IMG/VR virus record: IMGVR_UViG_3300025890_003667
Coordinates: 62,001-126,000 of that record
Length of the DNA stretch: 64,000 bases
Origin: a virus
Direction: 5' to 3' (one strand)
Part shown: positions 51,679 through 61,400 of the stretch, one piece after another
How the letters are laid out: each line of letters opens with the position of its first letter
Position numbering within the stretch: position 1 is the stretch's first letter
Translations under genes and position numbers: made by a program
Notes under the pieces: generated by a model
What the model saw: only the letters and a program-made list of their open reading frames with translations
Database searches by the model: none
What the model was told of the DNA's origin: nothing

Positions 51679-54648
51679 TCACTTCAACTTTACCTCAATA
51701 CACATAGACTGTAGTTCCTGAACAAGCAGCTTAAAAGCATAAGGTACAGTCATTGTCTTGGCAGCAGAGGCACAACGATTACATACACCCCCCCTGACAC
51801 TGTGAGTCAATCCACATGCACACACACCCATTTCGTATGCGTCAGATGAATGCATCAGCCTCTCCACCAACACATGAGGCACACTATGTGCTAACAGTGC
51901 ATCCTTCTCCATCTCCCCTACTCTCAATGCACCACCATTTGCACGCCCCTCATTAGGTTGGCGGGTCAAGAAACATGTCCTACCACGCCCCCTTGCATGT
52001 ATTTTATCATCTGCGTTATGCTTCAGTCTCTGGTAAAATGTAGGTCCAATAAAAATCGGCACACTGTACCTCTCCCCTGTGATGCCACTCTGCATCACCT
52101 GGGTCCCATCTCTCCTAAATCCCATAGTGTGCAACATGTCCATCAAACCCTCAGCCGTATCACCATTAAAGGGAGACCCATCCTGCAGTCCCATATAAGA
52201 CCCATATTTGCTCTTCAAACACTCCAAAATCTGAGCCATCGTCATCCGAGAGGGGATAGCGTGAGGGTTCAATATAATGTCAGGAGTAATTCCATCCAGA
52301 GTGAAAGGCATGTCCTCTCCACGGACCAATAACCCCACAGTGCCCTTCTGTGCACTGCGAGATGCAAACTTATCCCCCATGGTTGGTATTCTTGCCTTTC
52401 TCAATCTCACTTTACAGGCGTCACTACCATTCCTCTCCTTATACACTAGTATCTTATCCACCACACCATCGTGTTGCGAATCCACATTCACCTTGGTCTC
52501 GTATGACACTCTCTTTCCACCTACCTTGCGATACCCGTTCTTTGTTTTTTCAATAAGCAACTGCCCCTTCTTCACGACACTGTTTACAGAAGGAAAACCT
52601 GTGTAAGACTCGTCTGGACACAGCGTATCCTTGATCGTCTTCAGCTGTGTACATCTACCAAACCCACGATCCACACTATACCGATTCATAATTATAGAAT
52701 CCTCCTGGTTGTACTCAAATGGCATGATAGCCACAATAGCATTCACACCTGTAGGAAGTGCATGAGGATATACCCTCTCCACTTCGGTAGACACCAAAGG
52801 TTTTTGACCATAATGTAGAACATTCGTCGTCGTATCAAATCTATCCTGAAATGCTATCGAATTCACACTCTGAGCCTGCTTCAACATAGCAGCCTGGTAC
52901 GTATTCCTAGGAGCTGGGTTGCGATCAGAGTAGGGAGTAGTTCCCACACAAAAACCCAACATTAAACTAGGATCAATCTCCTCGTGAGTCGTTCCTATGT
53001 GCATAGTGTCTTCTTCATACACATCCAAATACTCCACTATACCCTCCGACAGCATCTGGGTAAAAGACATATCCTTGGACTCCTTCCGGGGTAAAATGTA
53101 TAATGGACGGCATATCCGTCCACTATTCGTACGAATAGATACATTAGGGACACATATTGTAGCATCATTGATTGTCACCGACACGTCCTTAGATATCTGA
53201 CCCGTACGTCTTGCTGCACGGACCACCCCAGCCACTTCCTCGTTACCATACCCCACTATACCACCATTAATGAGAATAAGCAATTGTCCTGTGATATCAG
53301 AAATCAATTCATGGATGGCATCAGAGGGTGTAGTAATAGACACATATGCACCCAAGCTCAACTGGGACTCCAAGCCTACACTCGCACCCTCTGGTGTCTC
53401 TAAATAACATAATCTACCCCTATGTGTCCCATGCAAAAATCGAGGTTTACTCAACTTTTGTTCTGGCTTAATCGAGGAAGACACTCTCCTCAACTGACTA
53501 ATAGCCGTATACACTGTACCTCTTTGTAACAATTGAGCCACACCCACCCTCTGCCGACCATCAAATGAAGGGGTATTCCAATTACCTGTCCCTAATGCAA
53601 ACTGCAATCCGTCTGTAATCGTTGTAGTTCTAGATAACAGCCTGAGAATAGTACCCTTTTGTATATTACCAGTCATCTTCCTGTGCAGGAACTGGTATAT
53701 TGTATGAGTCATCTTGTTCAGTAAATGGTGCGTAAGCCCACTAAGTAAATCGTGCACCATCTCTATTCTTTGAAACATCAAACTATCTTTGTCCGACCAT
53801 TGTTTGGCATGTATGTCGCGATACAATTGTTTCAGCATCAGCAGAATGTAATCAGCCTTGTATTTTGTATGAGGTATGCAATAAGACAACATCTTTTCCA
53901 TCCTGTCGTCTTCTTCCTCTCCTAACAAATACGTATCCTGAATGCTAATGCTAGACACATCATCTAGGCTATCCTTAAAAAATGCATGCTCTTCCTCTGT
54001 CAACGACAAAAACTTAATGGGAGGTAGCAAACTAAGCAAAGTGCCAACAGTCATCTCATCCTTCAATTTGGGAAAACTCACCATTGCACGACCATTCCAT
54101 TTGATAGTAGTCACAGCCACACCCTCACCCTCAGACTTGCAACATACTGCAAACGAATGCGCACCATTCAAAAAACGATGTAAAGTCAATGGGCAATTGT
54201 GAATATGAGCTTTCTGGAACACAATCGTCTTCTCACTGCCCTTTACGATAAAGTACCCCCCTGGATCGTGGGGACACAATCTTCTATTGGGATCATGTTT
54301 AGAACCCACCATCAAAGGTATCTTACCAATATACACTGATTGAAACACCTGTTTCTTACCATTCAATGTCACATGTACATTCGTGTACAAGGGCAAACTA
54401 TAACTCAGGTTTCTTTGCAGGCATTCTAGATGTCCCACCTCATGTGAGGTTCCATCTGCTTCGAGAAACTTAGGGCGCTCTAATTGAGCCCCTACAAAAT
54501 CCATATGAAAATGCTTTTCACCATCAAAAGCATATCGTGTAATATCCACTTTATGACGACTAAGGATAAGAGGTAAAGAGGCAACATATGCATCGTAGGA
54601 TGCACACATCTGGCGGCTCAAAGGGATGTCCTTCGCATGGGACTCCAT
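51679..54648 (-). CDS. RPB2: DNA-directed RNA polymerase II-type subunit 2 (RPB2), 989 aa
   Basis: Second largest subunit of the multi-subunit RNA polymerase. Clear signatures: NQEDSIIMNRYSVDRGFGR (about 645-662), TMGDKFASRSAQKG (about 750) with the conserved Lys/Arg contacting NTP, and a C-terminal zinc site (CACGLTHSVRGGVCNRC). Some 100-200 residues shorter than cellular RPB2, with reductions in the lobe. No intein is seen. Start at 54648 (MESHAKDIP), 28 nt after an ACGGTGTA box; a further ATG lies 12 nt upstream. Confidence 0.96.
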   Translation of the reverse strand: MESHAKDIPLSRQMCASYDAYVASLPLILSRHKVDITRYAFDGEKHFHMDFVGAQLERPKFLEADGTSHEVGHLECLQRNLSYSLPLYTNVHVTLNGKKQVFQSVYIGKIPLMVGSKHDPNRRLCPHDPGGYFIVKGSEKTIVFQKAHIHNCPLTLHRFLNGAHSFAVCCKSEGEGVAVTTIKWNGRAMVSFPKLKDEMTVGTLLSLLPPIKFLSLTEEEHAFFKDSLDDVSSISIQDTYLLGEEEDDRMEKMLSYCIPHTKYKADYILLMLKQLYRDIHAKQWSDKDSLMFQRIEMVHDLLSGLTHHLLNKMTHTIYQFLHRKMTGNIQKGTILRLLSRTTTITDGLQFALGTGNWNTPSFDGRQRVGVAQLLQRGTVYTAISQLRRVSSSIKPEQKLSKPRFLHGTHRGRLCYLETPEGASVGLESQLSLGAYVSITTPSDAIHELISDITGQLLILINGGIVGYGNEEVAGVVRAARRTGQISKDVSVTINDATICVPNVSIRTNSGRICRPLYILPRKESKDMSFTQMLSEGIVEYLDVYEEDTMHIGTTHEEIDPSLMLGFCVGTTPYSDRNPAPRNTYQAAMLKQAQSVNSIAFQDRFDTTTNVLHYGQKPLVSTEVERVYPHALPTGVNAIVAIMPFEYNQEDSIIMNRYSVDRGFGRCTQLKTIKDTLCPDESYTGFPSVNSVVKKGQLLIEKTKNGYRKVGGKRVSYETKVNVDSQHDGVVDKILVYKERNGSDACKVRLRKARIPTMGDKFASRSAQKGTVGLLVRGEDMPFTLDGITPDIILNPHAIPSRMTMAQILECLKSKYGSYMGLQDGSPFNGDTAEGLMDMLHTMGFRRDGTQVMQSGITGERYSVPIFIGPTFYQRLKHNADDKIHARGRGRTCFLTRQPNEGRANGGALRVGEMEKDALLAHSVPHVLVERLMHSSDAYEMGVCACGLTHSVRGGVCNRCASAAKTMTVPYAFKLLVQELQSMCIEVKLK

Positions 54649-54676
54649 GGTTGTACACATAATAGGCAAGACCAAG

Positions 54677-54684
54677 TACACCGT
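54677..54684 (-). promoter_or_regulatory. GGTGTA-class box of RPB2
   Basis: ACGGTGTA, 28 nt before the ATG at 54648. Confidence 0.65.
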
Positions 54685-54693
54685 TTAAAAAAA

Positions 54694-54975
54694 TCATAGT
54701 TTTGATTGTATTCTTTCACGGATGGCACCTTTATTGTAGTATAAAAAACTTAGTATAGATGTAGGTATCGACAGGGTTGCACAAACATTGATTAGACCAC
54801 ATGTTGATATGTATTGTAAGATGGCTGCAGCTCCACCTGCAGAATGGATAGTACCAACACCATTTGTTACGACACCAAATGTTGACATAGCAGTCGGTAC
54901 CAATGACCCTGATACTGCTGGTGCAGCTAGACCAATCACCCCAGATGCTGCAATTGTCTTGGCTGGTGCGCACAT
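54694..54975 (-). CDS. Hydrophobic ISG12/IFI6-like protein, 93 aa
   Basis: Small Gly/Ala-rich hydrophobic protein with two or three membrane segments; SAGGAAAILQYIS and the surrounding Gly/Ala pattern resemble the ISG12 (IFI6/IFI27) family, mitochondrial or ER proteins linked to cell death. It starts 44 nt after the GGTGTA end of MITE copy 2, so its promoter may be supplied by that element. Another out-of-frame reading of the same DNA was rejected. The family match is by eye only. Confidence 0.5.
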   Translation of the reverse strand: MCAPAKTIAASGVIGLAAPAVSGSLVPTAMSTFGVVTNGVGTIHSAGGAAAILQYISTCGLINVCATLSIPTSILSFLYYNKGAIRERIQSKL

Positions 54976-55019
54976 CTGACGCAGGGGGTCTCCTTCGCAC
55001 AGATACAGACGAGATCATA

Positions 55020-55027
55020 TACACCGT
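55020..55027 (-). promoter_or_regulatory. GGTGTA-class box at the MITE edge
   Basis: ACGGTGTA at the outer end of MITE copy 2, reading outward and 44+ nt before the ATG at 54975. A mobile element ending in a promoter box could re-wire a neighbour. Confidence 0.4.
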
Positions 55028-55187
55028 TTAAAACGGTACCAAAACGCGACTTCTGTGCATTTCAGAGCATGATCCCATGATTATAAAAAAAAACATTTTT
55101 TCTTACTTTTTATAAAAATGCTATTAATACAAGATTAGGTGCTCAAACTGCTAGAAGTCGCGTTTTGGTACCGTTTTAAACGGTGTA
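55020..55187. mobile_element. MITE-like element, copy 2 (168 bp)
   Basis: Perfect 35-bp inverted repeats at 55020-55054 and 55153-55187; they differ from copy 1 by one base (TTTAA for TTCAA), changed in both arms, so pairing is kept. The core is closely similar to copy 1 with a few substitutions and a one-base length change. It lies between two small minus-strand genes, and its right repeat supplies the last codons and the stop of the 56-aa gene. Confidence 0.8.
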
Positions 55188-55321
55188 CTAAGTAATCCAC
55201 ATTTCTCACATACATAGTCGTACCCATCTTGTATGAAACAGTGCACATGCATGTTCTCTCGGTATGTAGGGTTTAGAATAATCGTACAGTGTTCATCATA
55301 AACAGTTTGTAGCCATTCCAT
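55151..55321 (-). CDS. Small zinc-ribbon-like protein truncated or extended by the MITE, 56 aa
   Basis: MEWLQTVYDEHCTIILNPTY begins a short protein with His/Cys residues ending in YVCEKCG, half a zinc ribbon. The final 12 codons (TPFKTVPKRDF after the first Ser-Thr) are read through the MITE right repeat, ending at a TAG in the element. The native end was therefore probably lost. TATAATAG promoter. It may be a decayed gene. Confidence 0.45.
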   Translation of the reverse strand: MEWLQTVYDEHCTIILNPTYRENMHVHCFIQDGYDYVCEKCGLLSTPFKTVPKRDF

Positions 55322-55341
55322 TTATATTATTATGATTACTA

Positions 55342-55935
55342 TTATACATTATCACCCATAATACGATTTCGTAACTTGGGTGAAAGATTAGCAAGTTTAC
55401 TTAGATTACTCATTAAATTTTGCTCTTCTTTATGTTCTTTACGTTTGCGAATCCCGTCAGGTATAGGTTTGGGTTTGGGTTTCTTTGGACCCCGAGGTGG
55501 ACGATCCATGGGTGGTTTATCGGGTGAAGGAGGAGGAGTTAATGGCTTGATATCCACTGGTCTGTGATCCAAAAACCAGTTTATTATCTGCATAGCTATC
55601 CACACCAAACTAAGAGGAGTGACCCCAGAAGTCCACTCCAACGTCTCGGATATGTACCAAGGCAATCTGCAAGCATACTCTAACACTTCACTATTATATG
55701 CATATGTTGCATTCGTAGATAAAAACCCTAACTTGTACTTTTTCAACGTCTCGAGTGTCACTAATTGGTCCTCCTGCACTGCCTCAAAACAATACACATT
55801 TCTTGCAGAGTCTAACTCTGCATCCTTGGCAAGTTTCAGCAGCTCAGAACACCTTGAGGTCCCTTCAAGATATGTATTACTTACTGTTTGAATAATGTAC
55901 CGAATCAAAACAAAAAATAGAATGTATTTTATCAT
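55342..55935 (-). CDS. Membrane protein with proline-rich tail, 197 aa
   Basis: A hydrophobic N-terminal segment (ILFFVLIRYIIQTV), a globular middle with several Cys, a second hydrophobic segment (about 100-118), then a proline/lysine-rich stretch (LTPPPSPDKPPMDRPPRGP). Starts on the opposite strand 33 bp from TBP. The proline-rich tail may bind host domains. No family recognised. Confidence 0.6.
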   Translation of the reverse strand: MIKYILFFVLIRYIIQTVSNTYLEGTSRCSELLKLAKDAELDSARNVYCFEAVQEDQLVTLETLKKYKLGFLSTNATYAYNSEVLEYACRLPWYISETLEWTSGVTPLSLVWIAMQIINWFLDHRPVDIKPLTPPPSPDKPPMDRPPRGPKKPKPKPIPDGIRKRKEHKEEQNLMSNLSKLANLSPKLRNRIMGDNV

Positions 55936-55936
55936 T

Positions 55937-55944
55937 ATGGTGTA
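55937..55944 (+). promoter_or_regulatory. GGTGTA-class box of TBP
   Basis: ATGGTGTA, 24 nt before the ATG at 55969; T replaces C at the second position, as in R2. Confidence 0.55.
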
Positions 55945-55968
55945 TCACGAGAAATAAGTAGTAGCACG

Positions 55969-56628
55969 ATGGGAAAGAGTAAGTACGATATCTCTCAGCT
56001 CAAACCATCGGAGCTTGACACACCCAATATCGACATACAGAACTGTGTCGCAACTTTCTCATTAGGTCTCACCAACCTCAATCTAAGAGACATATCACAA
56101 AAACTAGTCTACTGTGATTTCAATCCACCGAAGTTCGCTGCCATGACTATACGCATACAAAACCCCAAAACCACCGCACTCACATTTAGCTCAGGGAACA
56201 TGGTGTGTACTGGTAGTAAAAACATCCACGAGTCTCTACTAGCTTGCAGAAAATATACTAGACTGCTACAAAAGGCAGGCATCAAAGTGTGTTTCAAAGA
56301 CTTTCATATACAAAACATTGTGGCTTCTGTAGGGGTTCCATTCCCATTAAAACTATACCAACTCGCTTCCGACCACGGACCGTATGTCTCGTACGAGCCG
56401 ACACTCTTCCCAGGGGCTGTTCTTAGGGTCGAAAACCCGAAAGTCGTGTTTTTGTTATTCAGGTCAGGCAAAGTGGTCATCACAGGGGCAAAGGATATCG
56501 AACAAATCAAAAACGCATTCTTATGCATATACGAACCTTTTATTTTAAAGTACAGAGATAAAGAAGATCTATCTACGAGTAGCTCATCCTATAGAATTAA
56601 CTCAAAAAAAAGAAGAATTATGTTTTAA
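55969..56628 (+). CDS. TBP: TATA-box-binding protein (TBP), 219 aa
   Basis: Two TBP-type repeats: NIDIQNCVATFSLGL with AAMTIRIQNPKTTALTFSSG in the first (about 20-80), and FHIQNIVASVGVPFPL with AVLRVENPKVVFLLFRSGKV in the second (about 115-190), each ending in a 'TGxK' turn. It should bind the TATA boxes found before most genes in this window. It ends KKRRIMF, nearly the same as the protease-scaffold (KKRRRMF). A cellular-like but divergent copy. GGTGTA-class promoter, so the factor reading the late TATA boxes may itself be early. Confidence 0.9.
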   Translation: MGKSKYDISQLKPSELDTPNIDIQNCVATFSLGLTNLNLRDISQKLVYCDFNPPKFAAMTIRIQNPKTTALTFSSGNMVCTGSKNIHESLLACRKYTRLLQKAGIKVCFKDFHIQNIVASVGVPFPLKLYQLASDHGPYVSYEPTLFPGAVLRVENPKVVFLLFRSGKVVITGAKDIEQIKNAFLCIYEPFILKYRDKEDLSTSSSSYRINSKKRRIMF

Positions 56629-57074
56629 ATATTTTTTTTTGTGGGCAACGAGTAATATTCTATCTCCTGCATCTTTCTTTTATCGGAACATGTTTTCTTA
56701 AAGATCCACAACCCCAAAATAGCAAGTAAACCTAACCCCACAAATATCTTGTGTAGATTGGCTGTAATGTCATAGTAAAATATACTACATCTACCATGAC
56801 CACATATATTTAGATCGGTCGCCACATCGTGTATAGCAGTGATGATAGGATACCTACCCAAAATTTCTTCGGCGTCCTCACACTTATTAAACCTACCCAA
56901 TTTGGATCGAAGGAGGGGGTTCTGGCAGTTTTCGGATGCCATAAAAGTAAGGGCTTGGGAGTACTCTCTAGATCTGTCGATCCAGTACTTGTGGAAATTC
57001 AAGGTTTGGCTGGAAAAAAAGGCAATTGTAAACATAGATAAAGTTCCATAAATGAATGCTATGAAGTCATACAT
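56625..57074 (-). CDS. Two-span membrane protein, 149 aa
   Basis: Hydrophobic segments at about residues 3-22 and 112-128, with an exposed loop of about 85 residues holding four to five Cys and NICGHG. Converges with TBP, overlapping by 4 bp in a T-rich junction. TATATTTTAG promoter region. No family recognised. Confidence 0.6.
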   Translation of the reverse strand: MYDFIAFIYGTLSMFTIAFFSSQTLNFHKYWIDRSREYSQALTFMASENCQNPLLRSKLGRFNKCEDAEEILGRYPIITAIHDVATDLNICGHGRCSIFYYDITANLHKIFVGLGLLAILGLWIFKKTCSDKRKMQEIEYYSLPTKKNI

Positions 57075-57124
57075 TTGATTACTATTGCTAAAATATATAC
57101 TAATAAACTAAATGGTCACCAGAC

Positions 57125-58066
57125 CTACTCTGTACGTTGCTTCTTAGGAGAAGGGGCTTCGGTCTCTTCATCCTCAAAAAACACTACAGGCTTAGATACT
57201 GGAGCGGACTTGCGTTTCTTGGGCTCACACAACACCACGATGTCCTTGTCAAATGTCAAATTGGACCCATACATCATAGGAGTGGAGAAGAAGTTCCTGC
57301 GTACACGGGGAATCAACAGAGTATTGCGGGGCACGTAATCTCCATACTTCTTCTCGTAATAATCACCAGTGATTGTACCACGATGGAACATAGGTGTTGT
57401 CTCCACAAGAGTGCGTTCCTTCATACCACCACCCTCTGGCTTCACATAACGAACCCCACGAACCTTGCGTTTGATCTTCAACACATTGTCTGTGACCTCC
57501 TCACCATTATCCATCCAAGTAAGTTCCTTGATACCACTGTCGTGCGAATCTTCAATGTAAATCTTAAGAGCAAGTTCATCGACCTGCTCACTAGAAGGCT
57601 TCTTGTTACCCTCCTTCTTCAGTTTAGAAATTGCTTTCTTACGAGCCTTCTCCTTACCACTGCACTTAACCTTTTTGTTAGTAAAAGCTTCAGTTACAAG
57701 ATCCACATGCTGTTGCTTCAAGATCTCAAACGTATTCTGTTGATTGTCCAGAAGAGTCGGCATGGTCTGCTTCACTTTGTTAAAGGCACATCCTTTCACC
57801 AGAGTCAAAGTGGCACCAGCCTGATCAATTGGCTTATTGAACTTTGAATGGTCTCCGAGTGCATCACCATCCTGACCCAAATTAGAGTATAGTGTACTCA
57901 TTGCTGCAGTGCGGAAGAACACATTGTAGTCGGTACCCTTAGATAGTACCTTGGGAGTGTAGGTAATCTCGTCTCCTCTCTTACCCTCAACAGTCTTGAT
58001 TTCATACTCGGTCTCGAGGATCTCATTGTAAGTGGAAGGTTGGGTGGCTACTTGCTGTTGCATCAT
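57125..58066 (-). CDS. Candidate single-stranded-DNA-binding protein, 313 aa
   Basis: A soluble protein with a basic middle (KEKARKKAISKLKKEG, about 141-156) and an acidic tail (FFEDEETEAPSPKKQRTE), the usual layout of SSB proteins. The N-terminal half has aromatic residues in a beta-rich context (YNVFFRTAAMSTLYSNLG). G+C-rich and with a GGTGTA-class (early) promoter 29 nt before the ATG, which also fits replication. No OB-fold motif can be proved by eye; a capsid protein is the alternative. Confidence 0.4.
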   Translation of the reverse strand: MMQQQVATQPSTYNEILETEYEIKTVEGKRGDEITYTPKVLSKGTDYNVFFRTAAMSTLYSNLGQDGDALGDHSKFNKPIDQAGATLTLVKGCAFNKVKQTMPTLLDNQQNTFEILKQQHVDLVTEAFTNKKVKCSGKEKARKKAISKLKKEGNKKPSSEQVDELALKIYIEDSHDSGIKELTWMDNGEEVTDNVLKIKRKVRGVRYVKPEGGGMKERTLVETTPMFHRGTITGDYYEKKYGDYVPRNTLLIPRVRRNFFSTPMMYGSNLTFDKDIVVLCEPKKRKSAPVSKPVVFFEDEETEAPSPKKQRTE

Positions 58067-58095
58067 TGTTCTGTAAAGATTCTAGAAAAGGGAAA

Positions 58096-58103
58096 TACAC
58101 CGT
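58096..58103 (-). promoter_or_regulatory. GGTGTA-class box
   Basis: ACGGTGTA, 29 nt before the ATG at 58066. Confidence 0.6.
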
Positions 58104-58134
58104 GTTTTTTGTTTATATCGCCTCCCTCTGCTTT

Positions 58135-58377
58135 CTACCATAGTCTGAAGCCATTTATAAAGGCTAGGCGTCTCAGCATGCGTGGTTTTTCTGATCTGCA
58201 CTGTCTGCAGAGGGGACAAGTGGGTTTTTTCCATTTTTCTAAACAAGCTGTGTGGATACACTGTTTGCAGTGGGGGCACCAAGTAGCGTGGGACCAGATA
58301 GGTTCCAAACATATACAACACACCGGTGGAATGTATAATGGATTTAATTTATTTAAATTGTGCTGTTGTGCTTCCAT
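58135..58377 (-). CDS. RING-finger protein, possible E3 ubiquitin ligase, 80 aa
   Basis: RING pattern: CCICLEPIW, CPHCKQCIHTACLEKW and CPLCR, giving the alternating C3HC4-type ligands. Almost the whole protein is the RING, with a Gln/Asn-rich start and a basic end. With the USP at 35879 it suggests the virus both adds and removes ubiquitin. TATAAATAA promoter. Confidence 0.85.
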   Translation of the reverse strand: MEAQQHNLNKLNPLYIPPVCCICLEPIWSHATWCPHCKQCIHTACLEKWKKPTCPLCRQCRSEKPRMLRRLAFINGFRLW

Positions 58378-58414
58378 ATAAATGTAGATTTATTTTATTT
58401 ATATATATTCATTT

Positions 58415-61400
58415 TTAAGGTGCATATGTAGGACTCTGTGGTCTTGGAGTATCAATGTCCATAGGATCGTATGTAGGAGTACTGGGTCCAAATTCCAGAG
58501 GCACTGGCATCCACATGTCTACACCATCTGGTTCTTTAGGAGGATCTACTTTCCACTTCTTCTCCATCACATGATCCTTCAATACAGTTACAGTATTACT
58601 TCCCAAAGCTGCCACCTTCCCTGCAAGAATACAAGGACTCACCCCATCTACAGGGTCCACCTCCTCGTTCAGTGCAGCCTCATGCAATACAGTGACAACC
58701 TCTTCAAATGTGCACCTCTTCAATGCCGAAGACTTACTTTTCTTTAAGCCATGCCTTGTTAAAGGGGTCAACTCCCCTCTCTGAGTCATTGCGTCGATCA
58801 AAATTGAAAGATGGCGACTGTTCAAGTAAATACCATAATGGTTCAGAATCTTGCTAAGCTCTATAAGCAAACAAGACCTTGCACACTCTATACCGAATGT
58901 CTTCTGCATCTTGTATATATCGTTAGTATATAAAGATTCACAATCACAGATTTCCATAATTTTACCCAAATCTTGAAGAGTCGTCTCCACTCTACCATTG
59001 ATCATCTTACACCACTCTGCTCCTTGAACACCTCGAGACTCTGGTATATCACCGAAGATATCTACAACAATACGATCCCCGTTCACCTGGTAAGCAATGT
59101 ATTCAAACATTGACATTATAGATCGATCCGACTGAAGCACCATTCTCTTAGGCTCACCCCACCTTGAGTATACTTCGGCTTTAGTAAGATCACCATCAGG
59201 AAACACCCAGTAATTGTCAATCGTATCTGTAGGCAAGGGTGTGAGCCGAATCTCAGAAAGCACATCGTGCTTTAACTCTAGGGCTTTCGGATCTTTCACT
59301 GTAGTCAATGGAGTCTTCGGCTTCTTAGACACCTCTAAAATCTCACGAAGGCGAGGAATACCCAAAGTCACATTCTTACTACCAATACCTGCGAAATGAA
59401 ACGTATCTCGACATGCGATCCCATTCAATGCACACATATTCTTTGTCTCCACCACTGTCAAATCGTACACATACCGACGACTCGATAAAATTGAATGCAG
59501 CTCCACAATCTGTTCCAGATGTAAACCAGACACCTCTTTGGCTACCACAGACATTGCAGACACACCCTCTGGGTCCAACATATATCCCAAATTAGACAAC
59601 TTGGCATGAATACCCAAACCCAACAACATAAAGGTAATACCGTCCCTCATGTAATGTCCACACCTCACACATATAAAACCATCCTCACGTACACCCTTCA
59701 GCTCGGTATATGCTTTGCAAAAATGAAGACGACATTCTGGAGTAAATGAAAGCACTACATTAGGGAACTTGCCTATGTTTGCCACCATGTAGTACAAACG
59801 ACTACAGAGAATCTTGATACTGTCATTCTCCTTGACAATCGTGGGCTGAAAAGGTCTCAGGTATTTCTCAAAGTACTGAAGAGCACGGTGAGGGAATAAA
59901 ATAGCACCTGCCGTCACTTTACCACATGCATAGAACGCTCCAAGAAAACCACCTAATCCCACAAAACCTCTAGAACCACCTGTCGTGTATGCCAGTACTG
60001 GCATGTGATCACCCAACACCAAATCCGCACCGTCTATAGGCATCAAACGCCCATGTCTGTGCACTAAGAACGACTTGGCTCTAGATGCCACCAAAGTACG
60101 TCCAGATTCCAAACGAACATGCACTAACATGTCTGTACCCTTGTAGCGACGAGGAGGATGTCTCGTCACATGAGTCACCTGCTTCCAGGATGTTTCACCT
60201 GCATAGTTTACAGTAAATGCTTCCAACCCCTCTACCTTGGTCACATGTGACCCTTCTTGCACATCATACCCGTCACGATCCATTATATCGTCGATCACCC
60301 TGCCTATACAATCATCCTTGGGATGACCTCGTAACACCAACCATTCTTTGTAATCCACACTGTTCAATGTACACTGAGTCGTACGCTCCCCAATACTCTG
60401 GGCTGCAAGCGCTCCGACACACTCACCCGGACATATATTGGCTTTATCCATGTAGTCCAATATTTCCTTCTCATATCTTACCCTAGTTGTAGACTCCATG
60501 TTGGGCGTGTGCACGTTGATAAAGGCACTTAGTAAAATGTTATCTATGCCATCCACAGGCGGTCCACAGCCAGGCAACACACCTCCAAACAATTCCATCC
60601 TCCGCACGATGCGATGGATGGGCACAGGGAAATGGTAGTGGGTTTTTGTTAGCATTTTTAGATCGTCCAGACTTGCACCCTCTAAAGGTTTCACATGCTG
60701 GGTCTCGATTCTAACACCGTCAAACCCATCATCTCCATACAAAAACTGTATAATGCGCTCCCCATCCCTAACTGTACCGTCGATATTGGTCGTAATGTTT
60801 TCCAGACATTTCATCAACTTGCGCTCCGTGTACCCAGTCTGAGCTGTCTTAATAGCAGTGTCAATCAACCCTTCACGTCCACTCATACTGTGAGCATACA
60901 TCTCAAAAGGAGACAGACCATCAAGAAACGAATGTGACACAAATCCACGACTAAGAGGACCACACTCTCCTCTTTCGAACTGTGTAGATGTACGCTCTCT
61001 CCACTGAAGAGGCATGCGTCCACCCTGTACATTCATTTGTCCCAGACATGCCTGAACTTGGGTCAAATTCACCAAAGACCCCTTTGAACCTGAATGCACC
61101 ATGGCAAAAAAGTTGTTTGTCTCGTCCATACCCTCTATCACTGCCTTTCCCATGATCGATCTGCATGCGTTCAGACGAGCATTAGGGTCCTCCATAGTCT
61201 TGGCTTCTTCGAAAGCAGCCTTTCTTTCTGCCTCACACTTGATCGTAGCCTCATCGGACCTCACAAGATCCCCTATGCCAATCGTAAACCCACGAATCTG
61301 CAAGTACCGGTGTGCGAGCCTCTGTAAGTTGTACATAAACTCCACACAAGCATCCGGACCGATGTCGTTGTAAATAACATGATTGATAGACCCGTTCGAC

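Noticed and set aside
54731-55024. Frame on the minus strand with WGDWSSCTSS that looks thrombospondin-like
   Set aside because: It overlaps the hydrophobic ISG12-like gene in another frame, and its only ATG lies 2 nt after the GGTGTA box, too close for a leader. Codon use favours the other frame.
57137-57847. 236-aa plus-strand frame opposite the SSB-like gene
   Set aside because: Antisense shadow with no promoter box and a composition unlike any neighbour.
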